A DNA stretch of 64,000 nucleotides from Stomorhina lunata (lineage: Eukaryota; Arthropoda; Insecta; Diptera; Rhiniidae), in NCBI GenBank assembly GCA_933228675.1, contig OW121741.1:138744621-138808620 (forward strand), written 5' to 3'. Position 1 is the stretch's first letter; every line of letters starts with the position of its first letter. A model generated the notes under the pieces. The model was not told the DNA's origin, ran no database searches, and saw only the letters and a program-made list of their open reading frames with translations. This document shows, piece after piece, positions 10,095-20,800 of the stretch. Made by a program: the position numbers and the translations under genes.

Positions 10095-11325
10095 ATAAAG
10101 AGTGCTCTAAATAAAATTTGTAGTTGGATTTTCTTAAATAAAAATCAAACCTTTTAATATAAAAACTCTACAAAATACGCAAATATAATGACATATTATA
10201 CAAAATCATTTAGCATTAAAATGTTTACTTAGTACTCGGGTTTTGCAAAATTATCGACTTTTTTCGGAAACCCTCCCATTAAAAATTTTACAGTTGCTTC
10301 TGATACCTTTTTGGAGCATGTGTTCCACCTGCGCTTAAAATCGGACATGTTCTTGGAAATCTTTCCTGTGTTCTTCAATTCCTTTTTTACCAGAGCCCAA
10401 TACCTTTCCACAGGCCGAAGTTCTGGACAGTTAGGTGGATTTGCCTCTCGTGGTACAAAAATTACATTATTCTTTGAGTACCACTCAAGTGCCTTTTTTC
10501 AATAATGTAGTCACTCTGTGCTCTCTTAAAAAGAGTAACAACCGTTTTTATAGGCACTCCTTTATATAAATTTCTGTGTTTATTTTGCCAGATGCCACAA
10601 CTGCAAATAGCTTGCCACACGAGAAACTTCTTAGGGAATTTTGTTTGTTTTTTTGTGCGAAACTCTTGCGAACATTGCCCCATTTATCAGCAACATAAAA
10701 ATCTTGACCAGGAAGTTGAGAAAAGTCTGCCAGTACGTATGTTTCATCATCCATCACACAACAGGTGTATTTTTTTATAAAATCAGACTTCAATTTTTTC
10801 GCTCGTTTTTTTGCTTCTAAGTTCTTTATAGCATTGCGATCTGGAACCTTTTGGACTTTGTATGTCTTCAGTCCAGCATAAGCTTTGACTCTATGTGCAA
10901 AATTCGTAGAACATTTCACCGTTCGAGTTGCTTTTCTTAAATAAGTGTTAGGCGCTCTTCGAAAGAGTCGCTCGACTTCTTTTGCCTTACCAATATCTGT
11001 AGGACCTTTTTTCCTCCCTGATCCAGGTTTTCTTTCAATGCTTAGGTTTTCCTTATACCGTCTGATGGCATTAGAAACCGTTCGAGGGTCAACTTTTTTA
11101 AAAGTCCATGACGGATTTTTTTAAAAAGTTTTAATTATATTTTCACGAACTTTTTTTTCGCAGTCCATTTTGATTGAAATAACTATTGAAAATTAATAAT
11201 TTCTAAAATAATAGTATCTGACATATCTATAGAAACTAACTTGATCAAAAAATAAATTATTTCTTGCACTATGGATAAATTTTGTCTAAAATAGTAAATG
11301 CATATTTTTTTAGAACACTCTTTAT
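10095..11325 (-). mobile_element. Degenerate Tc1/mariner-type transposon with terminal repeats
   Basis: A broken transposase on the minus strand (10229-11168) sits between short inverted ends: ATAAAGAGTGCTCTAA at 10095-10110 and its near-perfect inverse at 11310-11325 (15 of 16 bases). The resulting length of about 1.23 kb is normal for Tc1/mariner elements. The inverted ends may extend outward; I cannot define a TA duplication with confidence. Confidence 0.6.
10229..11168 (-). pseudogene. Tc1/mariner-family transposase relic
   Basis: Read from 11168 downwards, the N-terminal part shows a DNA-binding region with a basic RKPGSGRKKGP linker, interrupted by an in-frame TAA after about 15 codons. 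The frame then continues to 10548 through a catalytic-core segment with MDDETYV (first catalytic Asp), GQDFYVADKWGN and VWQAICSCG. The C-terminal part is in other frames: WYSKNN-, PNCPELRP- and VERYWALVKKELKNTGK-like pieces at 10460-10230. The block that should hold the second catalytic Asp is disrupted. At least one stop and frame changes make it non-functional. A fragment of the same family lies at 51590-51700. Confidence 0.75.
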
Positions 11326-12078
11326 ATTTACAAAAATATTCCCAATGTTTACAAAAATAATAGTGTCGTGGCAACAATGTTCGAGATTATATTTCTTAGT
11401 TCTCTGGCACCATGTATTATGTTGCTATAAATTGGACTTTGATTTGTTTATTGCCTTTTTTTCTGTCTTTTCTTTAACAAAGCGGCACCAACCAACTCTG
11501 TTAATATCCAAATTCCAACTGAATGATTTTAACACTCATTTTCACGAGTTTTATTAATGATCGTGGTATTTACGAAAATTAAAAATATTCATCGGCTACT
11601 GGTGGTATGGGCTGTCTACTCCTGGTGATGACTACGAGTTAAACAATCTCTCATACTTTGGCTTTTTTCGAAAAAAAATATATAACATTTTCTGAAATTC
11701 AAGCATCGTTAAACAATTTTTAATAAACAAAAGTAAATACATTTAACATATAGTATGTATATAAATTAAAATATTTACTGCAAAATTTTAGTACATAGAA
11801 AATTTGCAATGTCATAGCAAATTTGACAATGTACCTTAACATTTGGAAAGGCTACATATGTTTATAAAATTTTTTGTTTTTTTTTATATATTGCAATATT
11901 TTAATATATTTAGGCGCCAAGTTGTTTATTAGTGAACATTTCTAGATTTTCTTTAAATGAAAAACACATTAGACAAATTACTTTTATAATATATTAATGC
12001 TGTTTATTATGTCTAGGAAATATGGGTAAATAAAATAATAAATTAAATTATTTAACCCTTGAAAAATAGAATGAAAGC
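11326..12078. other. Spacer without recognised features
   Basis: AT-rich DNA between the Tc1 relic and the next MITE. A short frame on the plus strand at 11282-11557 overlaps the transposon end and has no family features. I see nothing supportable here. Confidence 0.4.
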
Positions 12079-12081
12079 TAA

Positions 12082-12210
12082 TGTGGGGTTTATATAGCTC
12101 AAGCGGCTTACGATTGAGTGAAATTTACATGAACTTTGTTTTTGTTACAATAGCAAAACGCATGTAAATTTCACTCAATCGTCAGCCGCTTGAGTTATAT
12201 AAACCCCACA
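12082..12210. mobile_element. 129-bp MITE with 50-bp inverted ends and TAA duplication
   Basis: The ends begin TGTGGGGTTTATATA and continue through CTCAAGCGGCT and CGATTGAGTGAAATTTACAT. They match over about 50 bp with two differences, around a centre of about 30 bp. TAA flanks both sides (12079-12081 and 12211-12213). A 3-bp TAA duplication would fit the PIF/Harbinger group, but the superfamily is not proven. The near-perfect arms suggest recent activity. Confidence 0.85.
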
Positions 12211-12213
12211 TAA

Positions 12214-13093
12214 ATCTCAGAAGTGAATCTTTAAATCGAAGTGGTTCAAAATAACATATTTTCTTGAAAAGTTTTACATAAGTGCACTTATTGCATTTAA
12301 ATTACATATATCCAAATAATACTATAATTTATTCGCATAACTGCATTGCCGACATTAATAAAGTTTATACTGCAAGTTCCATAACATTAAGTCAATCAAG
12401 TTGCTCTACTTGTACCCTTACTCATACCCACAAGGGTTAAACATTTTTGTAAAAACAGAAATTAATGAAAACACATTTGCGGCAAAGTACAACAAATGAT
12501 TATAAAAAAAATGTAAAAGAAAATTCTCAAACAAATTAATTTGGTTGTTGTTGCTGTATTATAATGCAAATCAATCGAGGACAATTTCAATTGCATTTAA
12601 ATTTTTGAATGAAAACATTTTTCTACACGTTTCAAGAGTTGGCGAGACCAAAAAAAAAACAATGAAATTGAAATTGAAAAAAACAAATTTACTTAAGGGA
12701 AAATCTTAAACTAATTGAAATCGTACGTTTTAGTTTAATTTTAAAGAGCAAAGTATTTAGAAAAGAAATTGCAATTTCTTTCGGTTTTCAATCAAATTAA
12801 ATTACCCTAAGTTAATTTATACAATTACGAAATAGATTATTGATATATATCTATACAAAAAAATTTAAAAAATTTGTTATTACTGTTAAAATTGCATGTA
12901 CTTTTTAAATAAATGAATAGATATTAATGAAACAACATTAAATTTGAAACGCGTCGTTTAACAGTTTTGAAACAATTTAAATATCAATATAATTTCAATT
13001 TAAAAACAAAACGTCCATCGTCCATCAAGTATTTACATAACAGAGTAGAGGTTAAATATTTTTTAACCGATTTAGTGAATATTTTAAACCATC
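12214..13093. promoter_or_regulatory. Upstream region of the acylphosphatase gene
   Basis: About 880 bp of AT-rich DNA lies before the first ATG of the acylphosphatase gene and should contain its promoter and 5' leader. No specific element can be defended. Confidence 0.35.
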
Positions 13094-16000
13094 ATGGGTA
13101 TTCCAGATATAAGACAACTAATAACAGTCGAATTTGAAGTTTTTGGCCATGTACAGGGTAAGTTTGTAATATTTCCCAAAAAAACAAAAGATAATTTTTT
13201 ATTTATAAATAAAAAAATGTATATATATTTTTTTATTTTATCTTAATACAATTTTTGTAATTATATCTTATTATTTTCTAGTTGCTCACAAGTATAAAAG
13301 AGCAGTAATTAGAGTATGTAGGTAATGCAGTTCAAAATTCGTTTAAGACCTATGGTTTTTATAGGAATGTTAGTTAGAATCACCAATAAAACAAGAATCC
13401 CGATGAACACTCTAACATTTTTTGGCCCCATACAAATTGGTTCAATTTGTATGTACATATTTAAATTGAAATATAAAGTAAATTAATCTTAAGTTTTGAT
13501 CAGAACTTATAAAATTTTTTAAAATTTCCTATAAAAAGTAAATTTTTTAATATTTCCTATAAAAAGTACATTTTTGAAAAATTTCCTATAAAAAGTAAAT
13601 TTTTGAAAAATTTCCTATAAAAGGTAAATTTTTGAAAAATTTCCTATAAAAGGTAAATTTTTGAAAAATTTCCTATAAAAAGTAAATTTTTGAAAAATTT
13701 CCTATAAAAAGTAAATTTTTGAAAAATTTCCTATAAAAAGTAAATTTTTGAAAAATTTCCTATAAAAAGTAAATTTTTGAAAAATTTCCTATAAAAAATA
13801 AATTTTTGAAAAATTTCCTATAAAAAGTAAATTTTTAAAAAATTTCCTATAAAAATAAATTTTAGAGAAATTTCCTATAAAAAGTAAATTTTAGAGAAAT
13901 TTCCTATAAAAAGTAAATTTTTTGAAAAATTTCCTATAAAAAGTAAATTTTTGAAAAATTTCCTATAAAAAGTAAATTTTTGAAAAATTTCCTATAAAAA
14001 GAAAATTTTTGAAAAATTTCCTATAAAAAGAAAATTTTTGAAAAATTTCCTATAAAAAGTAAATTTTTGAAAAATTTCCTATAAAAAGTAAATTTTTGAA
14101 AAATTTCCTATAAAAAGTAAATTTTTGAAAAATTTCCTATAAAAAGTAAATTTTTGAAAAATTTCCTATAAAAAGTAAATTTTTAAAAAATTTCCTATAA
14201 AAAGTAAATTTTTGAAAAATTTCCTATAAAAAGTAAATTTTTGAAAAATTTCCTATAAAAAGTAAATTTTTGAAAAATTTCCTATAAAAAGTAAATTTTT
14301 GAAAAATTTCCTATAAAAAGTAAATTTTTGAAAAATTTCCTATAAAAAGAAAATTTTTGAAAAATTTCCTATAAAAAGTAAATTTTTGAAAAATTTCCTA
14401 TAAAAAGTAAATTTTTAAAAAATTTTTTAAAAAAGTAAATTTTTGAAAAATTTCCTATAAAAAGTAAATTTTTGAAAAATTTCCTATAAAAAGTAAATTT
14501 TTGAAAAATTTCCTATAAAAAGTAAATTTTTGAAAAATTTCCTATAAAAAGTAAATTTTTGAAAAATTTCCTATAAAAAGTAAATTTTTGAAAAATTTCC
14601 TATAAAAAGTAAATTTTTGAAAAATTTCCTATAAAAAGTAAATTTTTGAAAAATTTCCTATAAAAAGTAAATTTTTGAAAAATTTTCTATAAAAAGTAAA
14701 TTTTTAAAAAATTTCCTATAAAAAGTAAATTTTTGAAAAATTTCCTATAAAAAGTAAATTTTTGAAAAATTTCCTATAAAAAGTAAATTTTTGAAAAATT
14801 TCCTATAAAAAGTAAATTTTTGAAAAATTTCCTATAAAAAGTAAATTTTTGAAAAATTTCCTATAAAAAGTAAATTTTTGAAAAATTTCCTATAAAAAGT
14901 AAATTTTTGAAAAATTTCCGAAAAGAAGTTATTTTTTTTTTTTAAATTTCATATAAAAAGTAAATTTTTGAAAAATTTTATATAAAAAGTAACCTACTTT
15001 AAAAAAAATAAATTATTATTTTGTTTGAAAAAACATTTCCTTTTGAAATTAAAAATGTATTGGACTTAATCCACTTTCAAAACAAATAAATTTGAATAAT
15101 AAAAAAATACATATGACTGCTCAAACTATGGTCAATAAAGTCAGCAAATATTCTGCACAGTCGCTTTAGACCGGATAAATCCTGAATTGATCACATCAAT
15201 AACCTAAGGGTTATCATGGAACAATAGTTTGAAAGGCGATCTCCACTTTACCTATTGTTTTTAGATTTTAAACGTGCATTTGACACATTGGAAGCAAAGG
15301 AATCCCCGATAAGATTACACGATTCATCAAAGAGCTCTAAAACAACGCGTTTAACTTAAATGTAATTTTGGCTGTTGACCAGTGCAATTGATCAAAACAG
15401 AGTTAGTTTCCAAACAGCATGAATTTTTGGTTAATTTTAAACTAAAATTAGAATTTTCTTACATTCTTCTTGTTTATACATAAACATAGACGATTTTATG
15501 TTATTTTTTCAATAATATAAATTAAGCATTAGCGATTTGGGTTAAACAAACTACCTTAACATTTTTTAATTACCCCAAAATAAAATTTAGACAATTTCTT
15601 TTCAATTTCTAAATATGTAATAGAAATAGACAAATAATTTAACAAAAATTATACGAAATGAGTAATAAAGAGGAATGTTAGAAAAAAAACTAGTATACAA
15701 ATGCAAAGGAATAAATCGAAATAAAAGATTAATTAAAAGTCGATAATGCAGTTTAAAAAGGTTGTAATGTATCTAAACTTCAAAAAAAGGTAAATGTTGA
15801 ACATGCTTATACTACAAGACTTAATTTTTTATATCGGAACAATGACTGCCACTTTAACTTTATTTTTCGAAAAATATTACTGTATTTTTTTTTAACAAAC
15901 AAACTTATATATATTTTTCTTTTTTACAGGTTGCTACTTTACCAAATACACTAGAGATTTATGTACAAAAGCTGGCATTACAGGATGGGTAAAGAATTCA

Positions 16001-16238
16001 AAACAAGGAACTATTCTTGGCAAAATGCAGGGACCCAAAGAAGAAGTTGATAAAATGTAAAGACTCCAAAACACATGAATTATTTTATAGAAAATAAAAA
16101 GCGATTATTATTATTTTTTTTAGGATTGAATGGTTGTCGACAAAGGGCTCTCCTGGCTGTCAGATTGAAAAATGTGATTTAAGAAATATGGGTACATTAA
16201 ACCGTTTAGATTATAAGACATACGAAATAAGATTTTAG
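13094..16238 (+). CDS. Acylphosphatase-family protein, catalytic Arg replaced by Thr
   Basis: Three coding exons, 13094..13157, 15930..16056 and 16124..16238, encode 101 residues, the usual acylphosphatase length. The first intron (2.77 kb) is filled by a satellite and a retrotransposon remnant. The signature FGHVQGCYFTKYT (residues 17-29) and GWVKN (40-44) match the family's phosphate loop and substrate Asn (Asn44). The C-terminal pattern KMQGP...WLSTKGSP...LDYKTYEIRF also fits. The loop arginine that binds phosphate in known enzymes (VQGVFFR) is Thr26 here, so normal hydrolysis of carboxyl-phosphates is doubtful; it may be a divergent paralogue with another role. It may be the counterpart of Drosophila CG14022, judged by memory of gene order. 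AATAAA at 16355-16360 is a likely polyadenylation signal. Confidence 0.87.
13505..14998 (+). repeat. 29-bp satellite array inside acylphosphatase intron 1
   Basis: The unit is AAAAAGTAAATTTTTGAAAA followed by ATTTCCTAT (29 bp), repeated about 50 times with very few variants (for example GGTAAA, AGAAAA or AGAGAAA substitutions in single units). It lies entirely in the intron, so it must be transcribed with the gene. A sister array with one consistent base difference, in the opposite orientation, ends the window (62596-64000). Confidence 0.95.
15150..15370 (+). pseudogene. Non-LTR retrotransposon reverse-transcriptase remnant
   Basis: Broken reading frames give the reverse-transcriptase block LFLDFKRAFDT followed by a GIPDKITRFIKEL-like stretch, the usual order in LINE-type reverse transcriptases. 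Frames shift and stops occur within about 200 bp, so this is a dead 5'- and 3'-truncated fragment lying in the acylphosphatase intron. Confidence 0.65.
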
Positions 16239-16354
16239 TATTTTTTTTTTTGCGATACTTAATAATTAATAGATAAATTAGGTCATAAGAAAGAATTGAT
16301 TCAGTTATTGTAAAAAACAAAACAAAATTTATTGTATTTTTATAAGAAATTCAA

Positions 16355-16360
16355 AATAAA
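16355..16360 (+). promoter_or_regulatory. Polyadenylation signal of the acylphosphatase gene
   Basis: Canonical AATAAA about 120 nt after the stop codon. Confidence 0.6.
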
Positions 16361-16575
16361 GTCATGAAAAATTGTACGAGAAGTCTTAAATTGTTGAAGT
16401 GTATATTTCTTGCTCAAGTCACTCTAACATGTAGGTATTTTAACGTTGTAACCCCTAGTTCGATCTTATATTTTGTAGGTCGGGAATGTAGTTTAATCTG
16501 GGTAACCAATCACTGAAAAAATCGATCAAATCGACGTTTTATTGCCACATAAAAAATTTAATGGTTCATATTTCC

Positions 16576-16793
16576 ACCGGCGTGTTATAGCAGGTTAGTC
16601 ATCCTCCTAGCATACCATGGGTCCCAAGTTCGATCCCCGGCCTGACCCACTTGAAAAAAAAGCAGTTTACCTCATAACTTAGCTGGAGTTTAAACGTAGG
16701 TCCCTTTTAATGAGTCTAAAAATAAAATCGGATGCAGCAGAGAAGTACAACTTGTTCCAATTGGAATGTCGTGGGAATTATGTATGTATGTAA
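16576..16793 (+). mobile_element. tRNA-derived SINE, copy 1
   Basis: The head contains a box-A-like TTATAGCAGGTTAG and a box-B AGTTCGATCCCC with tRNA-like spacing of about 35 bp, an internal RNA polymerase III promoter. It is followed by an unrelated body (ACGTAGGTCCCTTTTAATGA, then AATTGGAATGTCGTGGGAAT) and an ATGT-repeat tail. A second copy in the opposite orientation at 43066-43349 shares head, body and 3' end. Confidence 0.8.
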
Positions 16794-17199
16794 TTCCCAC
16801 ATATTGTGTGAAAAAATATTTTTACATCCTGGTCAATCTGATGAGTATGATCCCCATTGTCAAGCAATTAAATAAAAACTATTAGAGTTCCACTATCAAG
16901 TTCCATACTGTCAATATGTATGGATAGTTTAAAGTATTGAATGCACTTCTATCTAGTCGTCTAATCACTGAAAACTTCGATTTATCTACGATTAATTGTT
17001 AAAGCGAAGCGAATTAAATGTATTTTTCGAAAAAAAATCTTAAGCGAATAATTAAATCACCATGGAAGCTACTACAGTGTGTCCAGAGAGATTAAAAGGC
17101 GATTGTTCAATATGAATTTCTAACACCTGATCAAACTTATGACTGGGTTATCAACTATTAACCCTGCTACTACGTTAGGGGTCTTTTGATAACCCATTT
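16794..17199. other. Spacer without recognised features
   Basis: No gene or clear repeat is visible. The right end may already belong to the LINE fragment that follows. Confidence 0.35.
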
Positions 17200-17385
17200 T
17201 TGCAGACTGATAGAAACCCGCAACTGTTGTACCCTATTAGAAATCACCACATATATGAACGATCTTTTCATGTACGGGTCTCTAAGTTTTGGAATCTTTT
17301 GCCACGTCATCTAAGAGATTTCACTTTTACCCCACAAACTTTCAAAAATAAACTTGTAGAACATGCCTCCATCATCAATATTTAA
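17200..17385 (+). pseudogene. LINE-type ORF2 C-terminal fragment
   Basis: The translated end reads RNHHIYERSFHVRVSKFWNL then LPRHLRDFTFTPQTFKNKL and a natural stop. This W-N-x-LP...TFK-x-x-L pattern is the usual extreme C-terminus of non-LTR retrotransposon reverse-transcriptase proteins. Nothing upstream continues the protein, so the copy is 5'-truncated. Its 3' UTR appears to resume after the inserted element at 17396-18683. Confidence 0.7.
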
Positions 17386-17395
17386 TATTACATTT

Positions 17396-18683
17396 CGTCG
17401 CCCCGAAGTTATCTTCACGTATATCACAAAATCGAAAAAATTGAGATAAGACCATTTTCTTGTATCTTTTATTTAGATCTATCGATCTACTTGATCGCCA
17501 TGTGCCTACCTTTTATAGTTACGGAGATATTATGAATGCACTTTGTTGTATATCCACCTTTCGTAAAAAGTTATTGCGTTATCTTAACGTATGTAACATT
17601 TTTGTGGATATACAATAAAAAACATATGAAATTTGACAAGTACAACATTTTTGCGTTATCTTCACGTAAGTACAATAATTATTGGTATTTGAAGGCGATA
17701 CAACACAAAATATATGAACAAATGCAATTTAGAAATCTTGAGTTATCTTCACGTATTCGCAAGCAAAATATATATTGAAAAGTAGATTTGTAAAATATAT
17801 AATTTTGAATTTATTTCATTTATGACTGTTCTGGAAATGGGTTTCTATTGTTTATATAATTAGATAGAAATTAATGACTTTTTTTAGGAATTCACTTTAT
17901 TACAAAAGAAATTAAAATTAACTTAAAAAATACTATTTGGAAAACAAGTTTAAGAGACTGATAAACAATAAAAGAATAGGAAGGTTTCTTAAGAGTAAAA
18001 TTAAAAGGTATCCTAAGAGTAAAATTTCTGATGTAAGTACTTAGAACTAAGTACGTAATTTAAGAGTTTTTAATTTATATTATTAATTCTGCATAATTTT
18101 AAAACTCTTACTTCTTTATCTTAGCATTTATCCAATCATTATTGAAATGATAAGGTACGTATTTCGTGTGAAAATTCGATTTATATGGATAGAGCAGTCA
18201 TAGTATTTTTTTTATATATTTAAATCTCACTGCAAAGTTTTTGTATAACAGGAGAAATTTTAAGTATATTTCCTCTCAGAAAAACTATGAATTGATATTT
18301 AGTATAATAGATTTTAGATTTTTTTTCTTAAAAAATCATAATATTATGTGGGTACATACGTGAAGATAACTTAAAAAAAAAAATTGTTTGTACTAACATT
18401 TTCACGTATATGACATATATTAAAAAATGTTTAATAAAATGTGTACTTTACGGCAAATTGTGAAAATTTCTTTAGAGACAAAAATGCCAATAACTCGGAA
18501 ATATTCTTATATGGCCTTGAATATTTTTAACCGATTTGATTAAGAACTTCATGGACTACAACTGATAAAAATATTGGAACACATTTTTCGAGTAAATTCT
18601 TCTGCAACTAATGTCAAATCTTTAAGTTCAATTTCCCAAAAAAAAATTTTTTGCACTTACGTGAAGATAACTCCGGGGCGACG
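17396..18683. mobile_element. 1.29-kb inverted-repeat element inserted in a LINE 3' end
   Basis: The termini are CGTCGCCCCGAAGTTATCTT on the left and, inverted on the right, CGTCGCCCCGGAGTTATCTT, both continuing CACGTA. The core TTATCTTCACGTA recurs at 17656 and 17743 in the left orientation and inverted at 18357 and 18658, so it behaves as a subterminal repeat. ATTT directly flanks both ends and may be a 4-bp target duplication. No transposase is present. The short frame at 17536-17778 has no family features. Confidence 0.8.
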
Positions 18684-18954
18684 ATTTTTCACTTTTTTTT
18701 AAAGGAAAATATCTAATTTTATATTGTAATTGCTCCTATCATTATTAGCGTTATACGTAATATCATGTTTAAACATATATATTATATATATACATATATA
18801 TATATTTTTTTTGAAGTATTTATTGAATTTTTATTTGGATTTGTTACAGTAGTTGCCTTTATTAATATACTATTGTTAGACCACCAACTATATAAGGCCT
18901 TAAAGGCTCAGTTGGTTCATTAATAATAATAAATAAATAAATAAATCGTATTTA
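18684..18954 (+). mobile_element. LINE 3' UTR with (AATA)n tail
   Basis: This segment holds an (AT)n run (about 18780-18813), a hairpin-forming block (ACCAACTATATAAGGCCTTA then AAGGCTCAGTTGGTT) and a tail of AATAAT/AAATAAATAAAT repeats. Simple-repeat tails of this kind mark the 3' end of LINEs lacking poly(A). It is best explained as the end of the LINE whose protein terminus is at 17385. Confidence 0.55.
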
Positions 18955-20184
18955 CTGAGTGCATAACTTGCAAAAAACCTGTTTGTCTGACACACCGACA
19001 CACAATCACTCTTACGACGTCATATTGCATTGATCACAAGACTTAAAAATATTTTTTACATGTACAGACTTGAATTTACTCAATAAAAATATTTGGGGTC
19101 AATACATGACCCGAAAACTATTTTGACATCTAAATGCTTAGTCCTACGATTTTCGAATTTTTTATGCTTTCCAAAAAATATTTGTCAAGGTCATTAAAAT
19201 AGTCAATTTTTGTTGAATAATCTCTTTCTACTGAGATTAACTGGGATTTGAAGTTAGTAAGGTCTTTGCAGTTAGTAATTGACGTTGTATAACACAATGT
19301 GACCCAATTATATTTTGATTTGCTTTGATCGGTACTAAAAATCCTAATCGGTTCAAAATCCAACTATGTTTTCACAGGAAATATTATTTTCTTTTAAAAA
19401 TCAGAGAGAACATTTAGTACATAGATTCCTTTTGATGTTGTTAATAAATAAATTATTTTCGGCTAGATATTTGCCAAACAGGATTAACGATTTGTTTATC
19501 ATCTTCGCGACCACTAGAAAGGAAAGTTTTAATGAATATGGGATCTTTTTACTCTTTTTTTATCTGCAGAACTTAATGGTATTAAAAAGTGTTTCATCTG
19601 TAGTTATTGTTGTTTTAACTGCGAAATTATTGGTAATATCGCAAGCGACAGTACTTGGTCAGAATCATAACATTACCAAGTCGTTCCCGTACGAAGAACG
19701 AAGTGCAGTGAGAACTTTTATAGTCAAATTTATAACCGAACTTTTTTGTGTTCCTCATATTTTCAGCCTTATCACGAGTGTCGTATCTTCGACTACGGCA
19801 GTTTCTTTAATCTAGTACACACTAGACAATAAGGCTGCTTATGTGGATTACTTTCTATTAAGAAAATTTATTACTAAGAGTTTTTACCAACCTGTTTCAA
19901 TCTTAAGCTTTAAATGGATAAAATTGTGTCTTGAATTGGAATCTTGAACATCAATTGAATGAGTAAAGTGCAGTGTTAATGCAAGGCTTGACTACATCTC
20001 AGTTTAATATAAAATGATAACTGTGATAATGATATGTATGCTGGGTTATTTTATGTATAGCAAGAAATTTAACACATTTTCATTGGTTTTAGGTTTTGCA
20101 TAGAAAACATTCTATTTTTTATATTAGTTCCATATTATTAAACATTAAACTTAATGGCTAAATGCTTCCAGCAAAACAAATAGT
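18955..20184. other. Spacer; no supportable gene
   Basis: Frames of 149 codons (+, 19366-19815) and 77 codons (-, 19130-19363) exist but start on weak contexts and show no family motif. They could be remnants of a decayed element. I do not call them genes. Confidence 0.4.
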
Positions 20185-20486
20185 TTAGCAAGATTGGAAG
20201 CGACCATTGGCCTTCATGCGTTCAAAAGACTTTTGGGCATCATAAGTCCTGTAAAACAATAATCAGAAAACAAATTAGCAAACAAGTTATTAACATCTAA
20301 AGGATTGGTTTCTTATTACTTGTAGAATTCGGCATAGGCTTCCTTCTTGGGGTTGTTGTTCAAGACCTTAAAAGCAATTGTCACGCAAGCAGTCAAACCA
20401 AGAGCAATAGCCAATTGACGCTTGGTTTGCATGTTATGCAAACCACGCATAACAGGGCCAGATCCAGCAGCAGGAGCGTTGGTCAT
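20185..20486 (-). CDS. Cytochrome c oxidase subunit 6C (cyclope)
   Basis: Two coding exons on the minus strand, 20320..20486 then 20185..20248, encode 76 residues. A short N-terminus (MTNAPAAGSGPVMRGLHN) precedes one membrane helix (QLAIALGLTACVTIAFKVL) and a C-terminal segment EFYKTYDAQKSFERMKANGR ending FQSC. Length, single helix and the YDAQKSFERMK tail match insect COX6C, a nuclear-encoded subunit of complex IV in the mitochondrial inner membrane; it is called cyclope (cype) in Drosophila. There is no cleavable presequence, as usual for this subunit. A 5' leader intron is likely: an acceptor lies about 15 nt upstream of the ATG, and a donor-like GTATAA near 20722 would put the transcription start near 20750. 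Confidence 0.88.
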
Positions 20487-20722
20487 TTTAATGCAAATCA
20501 AAGAATTACTGTAATGAAAAAATGACTCAAATAAATTTAAGGTTACGTAACTTTTCACAATTTTTTTTAAATTATAAAACTATTAAATTATAGAACTATT
20601 CAAGTTCAACAATAATTATATAAACTCTTAAATTACACAAATACACTTTAATATTATTGTTATATTCACTTTAAATTTAATAAAATTTAAGTTAAATTCA
20701 TAAGAAATTTTCTTTTATACCT

Positions 20723-20800
20723 TACAGTGGAATACGCAACTAAAGCACTCGCTTATTATATTTTTCGTATGTTAGTTGTTAACAGTGTTGTTAATTAGGG
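20723..20800 (-). promoter_or_regulatory. Probable cype promoter and first leader exon
   Basis: On the minus strand a short GC-richer block (AGCGAGTGCTTTAGTTGCG) is followed by a donor-like site at about 20722. This is where a non-coding first exon of cype would be expected. Inferred only from position and splice-site resemblance. Confidence 0.35.

Noticed and set aside
13505..14998. [10 protein letters not shown] regular repeats
   Set aside because: Units are contiguous with no spacers and the genome is clearly eukaryotic; this is a satellite.
16600..16660. Functional tRNA gene
   Set aside because: Box A and box B are present but the sequence does not fold into a proper cloverleaf with a 7-bp acceptor stem, and it is fused to a SINE body with a second copy elsewhere.
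19366..19815. 149-codon plus-strand frame (and a 77-codon minus-strand frame beside it)
   Set aside because: No family motif, no signal peptide or splice support, and K/L/F/I-rich composition expected by chance in such DNA.
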